Of a stretch of 45,841 bases of DNA, positions 1-9,186 are shown in pieces. The translations under genes and the position numbers were made by a program. How positions within the stretch are numbered: position 1 is the first letter of the stretch; every line of letters starts with the position of its first letter. Source of the DNA: Phycisphaerales bacterium (GTDB taxonomy: Bacteria > Planctomycetota > Phycisphaerae > UBA1845 > Fen-1342); contig JALHJL010000030.1 of NCBI GenBank assembly GCA_022839625.1, forward strand, positions 1 to 45,841. Direction: 5' to 3'. The notes beneath the pieces were generated by a model. It had not been told where the DNA came from, ran no database searches, and saw only the letters and a program-made list of their open reading frames with translations.

Positions 1-3000
1 AGTTGGCCGGCCACGGCCAGGTCGGGTTGTTCGGGTCGCCCGGGTTGTTCGGGTCGTGCTGCCACTCCTCCCAGATCGCGGCCGCCATCTTCTCGTCGGC
101 CCCGTACGCCAGGAACAGGTCCTTCACAATGCTCGGACCCGGCGTGGCCGGCTCGTCCTGGACCGTGATATGCGCCACGTGACCCGTGCTCCGATACGTG
201 TAGTATACCGTCCGCTCCAGCGGGCGGTCCTGTGCCGCCGGGCCATATTCGCGATACTCCGCCAGCCGGTTGTTGCGGGTCCGGAAGTCCGCGCCGGCGA
301 TCCAGGGCGCGAACTCCGAGCGCCAGTCGTTGGGATCGTTGGGGTCCTGGTCGGTGTCGTAGGCGTAGTACGTGACCCGGTCCGCGACGAGATCGTGCTT
401 CATCGTCCGGTTCCCGAGCGGATCGTACTCATAAGCGTAGTGGTACACCGTCACCGGCGGATCGTCGTCCAGGGTCGCCTCTTCCTCGATCAGCCGGCGG
501 CGGTTGTCGTAGGTGTGCGCGACGGTTATGGTCCGCTCGGGCGACACGGTGCCGTCGTACTCGACCCGGCTGGCGACCGTGTTATCCGGGTTCCACGTGT
601 AGCCGACCGATAGGCGGACCGTGCAGGCGCTGTCGTAGTGCTCGATGAGCACGAGGCGTCCGGCGGCGTCATACGTGCGGTTGTCCCAGGCCCCCGTGAA
701 GTTCACGCCGTCGGTGTATTGCACGGACACCAGCCGGCCCGCGGCGTCGTAGAAGTACACCGCGCCGGTGTTCCCGCGCGCGACGGAGGAGAGGCGCCCG
801 ACGGCGTCGTACGTGTAGCCTGTCGTCTCACTGTCGGGGCCGATGACAGTCGCGATGCGACCGTTCGGATCATAGGTGTACGTGAATTGGCGCACCAGAC
901 CCTGGTTGTCAATCGCCTCGTCCGTCGTGAGCTTGTCAGAGGCCACGCGCCCCAGGGCATCGTACTCGAACACATGATCACGGCAGCGCGTGTTGGAGGG
1001 CCCATCATCCAGACTCGGAGTGAAGCGGCTTCGTAGTGTGGTCGGACGCCCGGCGGAATCATAAGCGTTAGTGCTGTCGTTCCCCTGGTACGCCAGGTTG
1101 ATCCAAAGGGGGGCCGGTCCCAACTGCCGCGAGGCTCTGCCGGCAGGGTTCGCCGGGCAGCGCTCGCAGGGGATGCGCTCGTCGCTCGGGCCGTCGCAGC
1201 AGTGTGACGCCTGCACGTTGTTGTTGCCGTCCTGGTCGAACACGGCGCACTTCTCGCTGCCGTTCATAGCGGAGGTGCGGCCCACGAGATCGCTGATGAT
1301 CGGACCGATGAAGAAGAGCGCGACGTCATCGCGTTGGTCGCCGCCGTTCTCTATAAGCCCCTCTGTGTAAAGGGAGAGATACCCAAGCTCGTCGTACTCG
1401 TACTTGTGGCCAACGCCGTTGGCGTCCCTCACCAGCTTCAGTTGGCCGGTGGCGTGCGCCTCGGCGGGATCGTTCCCGTAGTATTCCAGGGTGGTCACGG
1501 AGTTCCCATATGCGTCGCCGGTCAGCGCCTGCTGCTCGACGACCGCCGTGACGAGCGTGGCGTCGACGGGATCCTCGTACTCATACTGCACCCAGTGTTC
1601 GAGGGGGTCGGTGACCTGGATGACGCGCCAGAAGTTCGGCGCGTCGCTCGGATCGGGCTGCTCCCAGGTCAGCGTCCAGGTTTGTGCGTCGTCGCCGCCG
1701 AGCGGGCTGCTTACCGTCGCCACGTTTCCGACGTAGCCGTAAGTGTAGGTCCACGTGTTGCTTAGCTCGTCGGTGGCGGTCAGCATGTTGTGGGCACTGT
1801 CGTAGGACCACGTCCGATAATACATCTGTGGATTGATTAACCTGCGCAGATTGCCGGACGCGTCGAGCCGGTATCGCCAGTCGTAGTTCCGGCGATCGGT
1901 GTAAATCGTGTCGTACCATTGCACCCAGACCCCGCCGATCCACTGCATGAGTGCCAGATACTCAAACTCCTGCTTATAGCGCTGCATCTCGTACCACGGG
2001 TCAGTTACCACGCTGAGGCGGCCGCCGGTGTACTCGAATTCCCACCAGATCGCGTCGCGCGAGCGAAACCGCCAGATCCGGTCTGATGAAGGGTTGGACT
2101 CGTAGATGACCTTGATGTGCGTGTCGCTGACCCATTGGTCGGTGGGCCAGTGGATCTCCCAGAGCCGATACGGCTGGCTGGTCTCGTACACAAACGTCCA
2201 CTCCCGGCCAATCGGATCGACGAGCGACGTGAGCTGCTCGGTCTGGGCGTCGTAGCTCAACGTCAGCTCGACCGGCCCCGATGGATCATTCGGGTCGTTC
2301 GGGTCGCCGGGGTCGTAGGCCGCGCTCGTGATCGTCGTGATACGATAGCGTTCTTCAGAATCGCGGCCGACGGTCACGGCCAGACCGGCGCTGTCGTAGA
2401 CGAACGACAGCCCCCACACGTCGTCATCGCACGGGGCGGCGAAGACCAGGCGCGTCTGGTCGAGCCGCGTGAGCGTCCACTCCTCTTCCTGGGCATCCCA
2501 GGTAAGGCGGTCGTAATACCCCGGCGGCGGGGTGTAATTGGCGCCGGAGCGAGTGTACACCTTCTCGCGCCCGTCCGCCTCGACCACCGTCACACTTGGG
2601 TCGTTGGGGTCGCCGACGATGTGCTCGCTGTAACTGGTGCTCCAGCCGGGACCTAGGTCGAAGCCCTGGGCCCGTGCGGCTGCGCCGGCACTGGCGGCCT
2701 GACTGTTGTGATAGACGGTGAATTGCACCGCCGGGCCAACCGGGTCGAAGCCCACGAGCGGAATCTCGGTGAGCAGGCTGCCGGTGAAGAGGTTGACCGT
2801 GGAGTAGGGCGTGACCGAGAGCCCGGCACCCCAGGGCTCCGGCGCCCCGGGCTCGAGCGGCGCTACGCCGTACGAGTCCAGAAGCCCCTCGCGTTCCTCG
2901 TTGTCCTGCGGCGCGTCCTCGGACTCGCCCCGCGCGGGCGTCAGCGAGCCGACGATCAGGACCACTGCGGCCACCGCCGCGAGCGCTGCGGCTGACAAGA

Positions 3001-3043
3001 CCCAATACGCCAAGGCTTTACGAACCGACCCGTGCTGCGAGAT
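1..3043 (-). CDS. RHS/YD-repeat secreted protein, 3' part beyond the window
   Basis: One frame stays open on the minus strand from 3043 to the left edge, about 1,014 residues, with no stop at any point I translated. The N terminus (HGSVRKALAYW then an Ala/Val/Leu-rich run) is a signal peptide or membrane anchor followed by an acidic stretch. Next come a region typical of the front of RHS shells (LFTGSLLTEIPL, YHNSQAAS) and many YD repeats, for example YTYDPNGRIATVI, YTYDAVGRLSSV and YDAAGRLVSV. The left edge is a DPNNPGDPNNP linker; in planctomycete RHS proteins such linkers usually precede the RHS core. By family it is a large surface or exported shell protein; any C-terminal toxin or dockerin lies outside the window. 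No in-frame ATG or GTG exists near the 5' end; the best-placed start is an ATC 8 nt after GGAGGT. A TTG at about codon 15 is the alternative. Confidence 0.85.
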   Translation of the reverse strand, partial: MSQHGSVRKALAYWVLSAAALAAVAAVVLIVGSLTPARGESEDAPQDNEEREGLLDSYGVAPLEPGAPEPWGAGLSVTPYSTVNLFTGSLLTEIPLVGFDPVGPAVQFTVYHNSQAASAGAAARAQGFDLGPGWSTSYSEHIVGDPNDPSVTVVEADGREKVYTRSGANYTPPPGYYDRLTWDAQEEEWTLTRLDQTRLVFAAPCDDDVWGLSFVYDSAGLAVTVGRDSEERYRITTITSAAYDPGDPNDPNDPSGPVELTLSYDAQTEQLTSLVDPIGREWTFVYETSQPYRLWEIHWPTDQWVSDTHIKVIYESNPSSDRIWRFRSRDAIWWEFEYTGGRLSVVTDPWYEMQRYKQEFEYLALMQWIGGVWVQWYDTIYTDRRNYDWRYRLDASGNLRRLINPQMYYRTWSYDSAHNMLTATDELSNTWTYTYGYVGNVATVSSPLGGDDAQTWTLTWEQPDPSDAPNFWRVIQVTDPLEHWVQYEYEDPVDATLVTAVVEQQALTGDAYGNSVTTLEYYGNDPAEAHATGQLKLVRDANGVGHKYEYDELGYLSLYTEGLIENGGDQRDDVALFFIGPIISDLVGRTSAMNGSEKCAVFDQDGNNNVQASHCCDGPSDERIPCERCPANPAGRASRQLGPAPLWINLAYQGNDSTNAYDSAGRPTTLRSRFTPSLDDGPSNTRCRDHVFEYDALGRVASDKLTTDEAIDNQGLVRQFTYTYDPNGRIATVIGPDSETTGYTYDAVGRLSSVARGNTGAVYFYDAAGRLVSVQYTDGVNFTGAWDNRTYDAAGRLVLIEHYDSACTVRLSVGYTWNPDNTVASRVEYDGTVSPERTITVAHTYDNRRRLIEEEATLDDDPPVTVYHYAYEYDPLGNRTMKHDLVADRVTYYAYDTDQDPNDPNDWRSEFAPWIAGADFRTRNNRLAEYREYGPAAQDRPLERTVYYTYRSTGHVAHITVQDEPATPGPSIVKDLFLAYGADEKMAAAIWEEWQHDPNNPGDPNNPTWPWPAN

Positions 3044-3056
3044 GTTCCCTACCTCC
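3041..3056 (-). promoter_or_regulatory. Shine-Dalgarno GGAGGT with an ATC start codon
   Basis: Read on the minus strand the sequence is GGAGGTAGGGAACATC. The Shine-Dalgarno is perfect and the spacing ideal, but the codon at the start position is ATC. The frame downstream begins with a basic stretch and a hydrophobic signal, exactly what is expected at the N terminus. Either this is a rare non-AUG start, or an ATG has been mutated or mis-sequenced. Confidence 0.45.
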
Positions 3057-3410
3057 GCCCCGCGAGACGTTGAGAAGCCGACCCGGCACCGGCTGGGTAA
3101 CGACCGCTCCCGCCCGCGGGCGCACCGTGCAAACCACCGCCGGGTGAAGCATAACACATGCGCAGCCGGCGTGCTGCAAAAAGCGGGTAAACGCTACGTG
3201 AAGCGCGGGAAAATACGCTCGGCCGATTGCTCTGGAGCGCATGCACATAGGGTGCGGGACACTTCCGCCGGGGCGCACGGACGCCATCCGGGGCTGAGGA
3301 AGGGCCCCGGCGAATCTGTCACGGAAGCTCCTGGCGCCGACCGGTTGGAGCGGCATAGCAGCGCTGGCCGGCGGGCGGTAGAATCAATGGGTTGGACCTG
3401 GGAGCGTGAC
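3044..3410. other. Divergent intergenic region between the RHS gene and ribBA
   Basis: This 367-bp gap must hold promoters for both flanking genes. On the minus strand, a TTGCAG and TGTTAT pair 17 bp apart around 3151-3179 is a weak promoter candidate for the RHS gene. I looked for the conserved pieces of an FMN riboswitch ahead of ribBA and did not recognise them. No gene is supported here. Confidence 0.4.
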
Positions 3411-4682
3411 ATGACCGACGAGGCCGCCGGCGACAAGACCGAAAGCCCGTTCAGCCCGATCGACGAGATCCTCGCCGAGCTGCGCCAGGGTCGCCTTATC
3501 GTCCTGGTCGACGACGAGGAACGCGAGAACGAGGGCGACCTGGTCTGCGCCGCGCAGGCGGTCACGCCGGAGAAAGTCAACTTCATGTTGCGGCACGGGC
3601 GCGGGACGCTGTGTGTCGCGCTGACCCAGAGCCGCTGCAAGCGCCTGCATCTTGCGCCGCAGGTCTCCGACAACACCACGCGGTTCGGAACGAATTTCAC
3701 CGTTACGGTCGACGCGGGCCCGCACCTGGGGATCACCACGGGCGTTTCGACGTTCGACCGGGCCACGACGATCCGTCACCTGGTCGCGGAGGAGGCGGTG
3801 CCGGAGGATTTCATCCGGCCGGGGCACGTGAATCCGCTGATGGCGCGGGACGGGGGCGTGTTGGTTCGCGGGGGGCAGACGGAGGGGTCGGTGGACCTGT
3901 GCCGGCTGGCGGGGCTGCTGCCAGGGGCGGGTCTGATCGAAGTGCTGAACGACGACGGCACGATGGCGCGGGTGCCGCAGCTCATCGAGTTCTGCCGGCG
4001 GCACAACCTCAAGATGTGCACGATTGCCGCCCTGATCGAATATCGCATGCAGCGTGAGCGACTGGTGGAGCGCGTGGAGACCGTGCCGCTCAAGAACGAG
4101 TTCGGCGACTGGCTGCTGATCGCCTACCGGGCCCGCACGGACCCGGGTACGCACGTCGCGCTGTGCCGCGGCGGCGTCGGCGAGCTGGACGCGCAGGGGG
4201 AGGTGCGGCCGATCGACGAGCCGGTGTTGGTGCGCGTGCACTCCGAGTGTCTCACGGGCGACGTGTTCGGCTCGGCACGGTGCGAGTGCGGGCAGCAGCT
4301 CCGGGCGGCGATGGAGATGATCGCGCGCGAGGGGCGTGGGGCGCTGATATATCTGCGGCAGGAAGGCCGCGGCATCGGTTTGGAAAACAAGCTGCACGCG
4401 TACCGCCTCCAGGACTCCGGGCTGGACACGGTGCAGGCCAACCAGGTGCTGGGGTTTCGAGACGATCATCGCGACTATGGCATCGGTGCCCAGATTCTCC
4501 GTGACATCGGACTGCACAAGATCCGCATCCTGACCAACAACCCGAAGAAGGTGAGCCGTCTGGAGGTCTACGGCCTGGCGATCGTCGAGCAGTTCGCGCT
4601 TGAAATGGAAGCTACCGAGCACAACCGCCGGTACCTCGAAACCAAGAAGTACAAGCTCGGTCATCGTCTGCGCAACGTGTAG
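3411..4682 (+). CDS. ribBA: RibBA: 3,4-dihydroxy-2-butanone 4-phosphate synthase / GTP cyclohydrolase II
   Basis: This 423-residue cytosolic enzyme makes both precursors of riboflavin: the four-carbon unit from ribulose 5-phosphate (residues about 15-210) and the pyrimidine from GTP (about 220-410). The RibB part has the acidic DDEERENEGDL motif near residue 33 and TTGVSTFDRATT. The RibA part has the zinc cysteines C280, C291 and C293 (CLTGDVFGSARCECG), the EGRGIGLENKL loop and RDYGIGAQIL. ATG 3411 is chosen because GGGAG lies 6 nt upstream; another in-frame ATG at 3387 is less well placed. The His of the usual GHTEA motif, a metal ligand in E. coli RibB, is Gln156 here (GGQTEGSVDL), and GHVFPL reads GHVNPL. 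The gene stands alone, convergent with the RND operon. Confidence 0.96.
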   Translation: MTDEAAGDKTESPFSPIDEILAELRQGRLIVLVDDEERENEGDLVCAAQAVTPEKVNFMLRHGRGTLCVALTQSRCKRLHLAPQVSDNTTRFGTNFTVTVDAGPHLGITTGVSTFDRATTIRHLVAEEAVPEDFIRPGHVNPLMARDGGVLVRGGQTEGSVDLCRLAGLLPGAGLIEVLNDDGTMARVPQLIEFCRRHNLKMCTIAALIEYRMQRERLVERVETVPLKNEFGDWLLIAYRARTDPGTHVALCRGGVGELDAQGEVRPIDEPVLVRVHSECLTGDVFGSARCECGQQLRAAMEMIAREGRGALIYLRQEGRGIGLENKLHAYRLQDSGLDTVQANQVLGFRDDHRDYGIGAQILRDIGLHKIRILTNNPKKVSRLEVYGLAIVEQFALEMEATEHNRRYLETKKYKLGHRLRNV

Positions 4683-4760
4683 CGCGTCGAGCGGCGGGGG
4701 TGGTGCAGGACGGGACGGGGGTCAGCGCTCTGAGGCGGTTGGTCTTCTCGGTCCGTTGGG

Positions 4761-4846
4761 GAGGGATACCGGCACTGCGGGCGAAACATGCAGCGCTACC
4801 GCGAGAGCCCGCCGGCGCGGAGTCAGTCTTCTTCTTCAAGGGACAC
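4761..4846 (-). repeat. Interspersed repeat family A, copy 1
   Basis: About 86 bp that match copies at 16355-16451 and 23659-23756. The shared core reads GCAGCGCTACCGCGAAAGCC followed by CGCCGGCGCGGAGCC, with inverted ends close to CTTGAAGAAG. In minus orientation the repeat begins immediately after the stop codon of the RND pump gene (TAA, 4849-4847). It lies in the convergent gap between ribBA and the pump operon. This is the most diverged copy: the upstream end has lost its A-rich run. Confidence 0.75.
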
Positions 4847-7800
4847 TTATGGTCGCGAGGACGGCGCGAAACTCGGTTCGGGCACTGGTTCGCGCGCCGG
4901 CCGCATGACCGGGGCGTGGTGGGCGTGACGCCGCCCGCGGAACAGGTTCCGCACCCTCTCCATGTACACGTAGAACACCGGCGTCACGAACAGCGTGAGA
5001 AACTGCGAGAAGAGCAGCCCGCCGACCACCGCCAGGCCGAGCGGACGCCGCGACTCGCCGCCGGCCCCGTACCCCAGCGCGATCGGCAGCGTGCCCATCA
5101 GGGCCGACATGGTGGTCATCATGATCGGCCGGAAGCGGACCAGGCATGCGTCGTAAATGGCATCCACGGGTGGTTTGTCCTCGCCGCGTTGTGCCTCAAG
5201 CGCGAAGTCGACCATCATGATGCCGTTCTTCTTGACGAGCCCGATCAGCATGATGATCCCGACGAAGGCGTAGATGCTCACCTCGACGTTGAAGAGCAGC
5301 AGCGTGACCAGGGCCCCGAAGCCCGCGAACGGCAGCGCCGAGAGGATCGTCAGCGGGTGGATGAAGCTCTCATAGAGGATTCCCAGCACGATGTAGATCA
5401 CGAGGATCGCCACGACGAGCAGCAGGATCAGGTTCCGCAACGATGCCTGAAACGCCTGCGCCGTTCCCTGGAAGCTCGTGCTGAAGTCCGCCGGCAACAC
5501 CTGGCGGGCCAGGTCGTCCACCGCCGCGACCGCATCGCCCAGCGCGTATCCGGGCTGGAGATTGAAGGACACGGTCACCGCCGGCAACTGGCCCGCGTGA
5601 TTGACCGAGAGCGGACCGACGCCCGGCACCAGCCGGGCCAGGGCCTCCAGGGGCACCAACTCTCCCGTGGTCGAGCGGACATACAACAGCGCGAGGGCGG
5701 CGGCACTGTCCTGGTACTCGCCCGCCAGCTCCAGAATCACCTGGTACTGGTTGTTCGGTGCGTAGATCGTGGAGACCTGCTGGGCAGCATAGGCGTTCGC
5801 CAGCGCGGACTCGATTTGCGCGGCCGACACGCCCAGCGTGGACGCCTTGTCCCGGTCGATCTCCACGGTGATCTGCGGGTTCTTCAGTTGCAGGTCGGTG
5901 GTGACGTCCTGAAAGCCCGGGAGCGAGCGCATCCTGTCCGCCAGCAACGGCGCATAGCGGAAGAGCCGGTCGGTGTCCGGGCTTTGAAGCGTGTACTGGT
6001 ACTGGCTCTTGGTAAGCTGGCCGCCGATCTGGATCGAGGGGACGTTCTGCATGAACACGCGGATTCCGGGCACCTCCGCGAGCTTCGGGCGCAACTGTTG
6101 AATGACCTCATCCACGGAGAGCGCGCGCTCCCGGCGCGGCTTGAGCTTGATGAACATGAAGCCGGCGTTGGTGCCGGCGGCACGCGGGCCGCCGCCGACG
6201 GCGGACATGAACGCCTCCACGTTCGGGTCGGCCTGGACGACCGCCGCCGCCGCCTGCTGATGGCGCACCATGGCCTCAAACGAGGTTCCCTCGGCGGCCT
6301 CGGTCTGCGCGAAGATGCGGCCCGCGTCCTCGCTGGGGAAGAAGCCCTTGGGGACGCGCTGGAACAGGTAGACCGTCAGCACCAGGATCACCGCCGAGAA
6401 CACCATCGTGCTGCGGCGGTGGCGCAGCACGCCGCGCAACCCCCAGGCGTACCCGTGGAGCAGGCCCTCGAAGAAGCGTTCGGACACGGCGTACAGGTGG
6501 CCGTGGCGGATCGTGCTCGGCGGCCGCAGGAAGCGGCTGCACATCATCGGCGTCAGGCTCAGCGAGACGGCCCCGGAGATCAGGATCGCCACGCCGATCG
6601 TCACCGCGAACTCCTCGAACAACCGGCCGACGATCCCGCCCATGAACAGCACCGGGATGAACACGGCGACCAGCGACAGCGTCATGGAGACGATGGTGAA
6701 GCCGATCTCGCGGGCCCCGTTGAGCGCCGCCTCGAACACGCCCTCGCCCAGCTCCAGGTGGCGCACGATGTTTTCGAGCATGACAATCGCGTCGTCCACC
6801 ACGAAGCCCACCGACAGGGTGAGCGCCATCAGCGACAGGTTGTCGAGGCTGTACCCCAGCAGGTACATGACGGCGAACGTCCCCACGATGGACATGGGCA
6901 TCGCGATGCTCGGTATCGTCGTGGCCGTCACGTTCCGCAGGAACAGGAAGATGACCATGACGACCAGCGAGAGCGTCAGCCACAGCGTGAACTTGACGTC
7001 CGCCACCGACTCGCGGATGGACTCCGAGCGGTCGTACAGCTCGTGGATCGTGACCGACGCCGGCAGGTGGGCCTGGAAGGACGACAGCAGGGCCTTGACC
7101 GCATCGACCACGGCGACCGTGTTCGTGCCGGGTTGTCGCTGGATCGCCAACACCATCGCCCGCTGATCGACGTACCAGGCCGCGGTCTTGTCGTTCTCCA
7201 CGCTGTCTATCACGCGGCCCAGCTCGTCCAGGCGCACCGGGCTCCCATTGCGATAGGCCACGATCAGCGGACGGTAGGCGGCGGCGTCGAGCAGTTGCCC
7301 CGTGGACTCGATCGTCAGGGCCTGCTCCGGCCCGTAGAGCGTTCCCGTCGGGAGGTTCACGTTGGCGTTGCGGATGGCCGCCGCGACCTCGTCGATGCCG
7401 ATCTGCCGCGCGGCCAGCTTGTGGGGGTCGAGCTGCGCCCGCACGGCGTACTTCTGCGCCCCGTACACATTCACCTGGGCCACGCCCGCCACCATTGAGA
7501 TCCGCTGGGCCATCAGCGTGTCCGCGTACTCGTTTAGCGTGTACAGCGGCAGCGACGGCGAGGTCAGCGCCAGGTAGAGCACCGGCTGGTCCGCCGGGTT
7601 CACCTTGCGGTACGACGGCGGCGTGGGCATGTCCGGCGGCAACCGCCCGCCGGCGCGGGAAATTGCGGCCTGCACGTCCTGCGCGGCAGCGTCGATGTTC
7701 CGGTCCAGGTTGAATTGCAGCGTGATCTGGGTGTTGCCCAGGGTGCTGGAGGAAGTCATCGAGTCGATCCCCGCGATCGTCGAGAACTCGCGCTCCAGCG

Positions 7801-7996
7801 GCGTCGCCACGGAGGAGGCCATCGTCTCCGGGCTGGCACCCGGCAGCGTGGCGGACACCTGAATCGTCGGGAAGTCCACGTTGGGCAGATCGCTCACCGG
7901 CAGAAGGCGATAGCCCATCGCGCCGAAGACGACCACGCTCAGCATGAGGAGCGTCGTGGTGACGGGCCGGCGAATGAAGAATGCGGCAATGCTCAT
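4847..7996 (-). CDS. RND efflux pump, inner-membrane permease (AcrB/MdtB/MdtC type)
   Basis: This 1,049-residue proton-driven exporter of the HAE1-RND family has the full length of the AcrB class. It starts with the typical short cytoplasmic head and first helix (FFIRRPVTTTLLMLSVVV), has porter-domain sequence such as GVAQVNVYGAQKYAVR, the helix-4 acidic pair D401-D402 in VGFVVDDAIVMLENI, and a second helix bundle near the C terminus (LIGLVKKNGIMMVDFA). Its ATG overlaps the stop of the adaptor gene by four bases (ATGA), so the two are translationally coupled. It would form a tripartite pump with the adaptor and an outer-membrane channel, which is not encoded in this window. Resemblance is closest to MdtB/MdtC; the substrate cannot be read from sequence. 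Confidence 0.95.
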   Translation of the reverse strand: MSIAAFFIRRPVTTTLLMLSVVVFGAMGYRLLPVSDLPNVDFPTIQVSATLPGASPETMASSVATPLEREFSTIAGIDSMTSSSTLGNTQITLQFNLDRNIDAAAQDVQAAISRAGGRLPPDMPTPPSYRKVNPADQPVLYLALTSPSLPLYTLNEYADTLMAQRISMVAGVAQVNVYGAQKYAVRAQLDPHKLAARQIGIDEVAAAIRNANVNLPTGTLYGPEQALTIESTGQLLDAAAYRPLIVAYRNGSPVRLDELGRVIDSVENDKTAAWYVDQRAMVLAIQRQPGTNTVAVVDAVKALLSSFQAHLPASVTIHELYDRSESIRESVADVKFTLWLTLSLVVMVIFLFLRNVTATTIPSIAMPMSIVGTFAVMYLLGYSLDNLSLMALTLSVGFVVDDAIVMLENIVRHLELGEGVFEAALNGAREIGFTIVSMTLSLVAVFIPVLFMGGIVGRLFEEFAVTIGVAILISGAVSLSLTPMMCSRFLRPPSTIRHGHLYAVSERFFEGLLHGYAWGLRGVLRHRRSTMVFSAVILVLTVYLFQRVPKGFFPSEDAGRIFAQTEAAEGTSFEAMVRHQQAAAAVVQADPNVEAFMSAVGGGPRAAGTNAGFMFIKLKPRRERALSVDEVIQQLRPKLAEVPGIRVFMQNVPSIQIGGQLTKSQYQYTLQSPDTDRLFRYAPLLADRMRSLPGFQDVTTDLQLKNPQITVEIDRDKASTLGVSAAQIESALANAYAAQQVSTIYAPNNQYQVILELAGEYQDSAAALALLYVRSTTGELVPLEALARLVPGVGPLSVNHAGQLPAVTVSFNLQPGYALGDAVAAVDDLARQVLPADFSTSFQGTAQAFQASLRNLILLLVVAILVIYIVLGILYESFIHPLTILSALPFAGFGALVTLLLFNVEVSIYAFVGIIMLIGLVKKNGIMMVDFALEAQRGEDKPPVDAIYDACLVRFRPIMMTTMSALMGTLPIALGYGAGGESRRPLGLAVVGGLLFSQFLTLFVTPVFYVYMERVRNLFRGRRHAHHAPVMRPAREPVPEPSFAPSSRP

Positions 7997-9186
7997 GCGC
8001 CGCTCACCTCACCGCCCGGTTGTCCTGCTGTCTCAGCGCCTTGTTGCGCTGTTGCCCCGCTGCCCGGACGCTGCTCCCGGATACTGACCTTCGACCCTCC
8101 GACCAACCGGAGTTGCCCGTCGATCACCACCGTCTCGTCCGCGCTCAGCCCCTGATCGACAACCGTGTCCCCGCCGACGGCCATGCCCGCGACCACCGGC
8201 CGCATCTCGACCGTCTGGTCGTCGCGGACCACGAAGACGAATTGCCCGGCCTGCCCGGTTTGCAGCGCCGCGGTCGGAACCACCACGGCGTCCGGCAGCA
8301 TCCGCAGCGTCAAGACCGCAGTGACGAACTGCCCAGGCCACAGCCGCCGCGGTTCGTTTTCGAATGTCCCTTTCAACGTGATGGTTCCCGTGGACCGATC
8401 GACCTGGTTGTCGATGAAGGTCAGCGTGCCCCGGGCCGGAGGGGCATCTTCGTTCGGGATGAACGCCTCCACCAGCAGTGGCCCGCCAGCCTGCTCCTGC
8501 TTCACGGCCGAAAGGTGTTGCTCCGGAACCGCGAACGCCACGTAGATCGGGTGTATCTGGTTGATGTCCACAAGGGCCGTCTTGTTGGCCTCGACGATAT
8601 TCCCGGCATGCACGAGCAAGCTGCCCGTGCGTCCTGCCAGCGGCGAGCGGATGGTGCAATACGCCAGATCGAGCTCGGCGCGTTCGACGGCCGCCAAGTC
8701 CGCATCCACCGTGGCGCGCAGGGATTCCGCGTGCGCCCGGCTGCTGTCGTACTCGCGTTGCGCGGCGGCGTTCTGGCGCATCAGGTCCGCCTTCCAGGCC
8801 GCTTCTTCTTCTGCATCCTTAGCGAGCGCGGTGTCGCGCGCCAGGTTCGCCTGGGCCTGACGCAGGGCCGCCTCATACGGCCGGGAATCGATGCTGAAGA
8901 GCAGGTCGTCCGCCTTCACTTCCTGGCCTTCCGAGAAGTGCACCCCGACGACCTGTCCGCCGACCTGCGGCCGAACCGTGACCGTCGCGTACGCCTCCAC
9001 GCGCGCGATCGCGCGGATCTGCACCGGCACGTCCCGCTTCTCCGCACTGGCGACAACCACCGGGGTCACAGGCGTTTCCCGCACCGCCTGCCCGGCGGCA
9101 GCACCCGGCTTCGAGCAGCCGAAGCCGGACAGGGCCAACACCAGCGTTCCGGCTACCGCCAGCGCGGTTCGCACAGCGTTTGTCAT
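7993..9186 (-). CDS. RND efflux periplasmic adaptor (membrane fusion) lipoprotein
   Basis: A 397-residue HlyD/AcrA-family adaptor. The N terminus is a lipoprotein signal with lipobox LSGFGC (Cys24). It is followed by the lipoyl/barrel half-motif (VRPQVGGQVVGVHFSEGQ), a long alpha-helical hairpin rich in Ala, Glu and Gln (residues about 95-160), the second lipoyl half (CTIRSPLAGRTGSLLVHAG) and beta-barrel and membrane-proximal domains. It links the pump in the inner membrane to an outer-membrane channel. Its ATG overlaps the TetR stop by one base (TGATG). A GTG one codon upstream is nearer to GGAGG and may be the real start. The order TetR - adaptor - pump fits a drug-inducible efflux operon. 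Confidence 0.94.
   Translation of the reverse strand: MTNAVRTALAVAGTLVLALSGFGCSKPGAAAGQAVRETPVTPVVVASAEKRDVPVQIRAIARVEAYATVTVRPQVGGQVVGVHFSEGQEVKADDLLFSIDSRPYEAALRQAQANLARDTALAKDAEEEAAWKADLMRQNAAAQREYDSSRAHAESLRATVDADLAAVERAELDLAYCTIRSPLAGRTGSLLVHAGNIVEANKTALVDINQIHPIYVAFAVPEQHLSAVKQEQAGGPLLVEAFIPNEDAPPARGTLTFIDNQVDRSTGTITLKGTFENEPRRLWPGQFVTAVLTLRMLPDAVVVPTAALQTGQAGQFVFVVRDDQTVEMRPVVAGMAVGGDTVVDQGLSADETVVIDGQLRLVGGSKVSIREQRPGSGATAQQGAETAGQPGGEVSGA

Noticed and set aside
2811..3410. Long in-frame extension upstream of ribBA
   Set aside because: It overlaps the RHS gene and its leader, has no family similarity, and ATG 3411 has a good ribosome binding site at the point where homology begins.
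3044..3410. FMN riboswitch ahead of ribBA
   Set aside because: I looked for its conserved helices and loop sequences and found none that I could support.
4700..7498. 932-codon plus-strand frame opposite the RND pump gene
   Set aside because: Arg/Asp/His-rich composition is typical of antisense to a high-GC gene; the minus-strand frame is an unmistakable RND protein.
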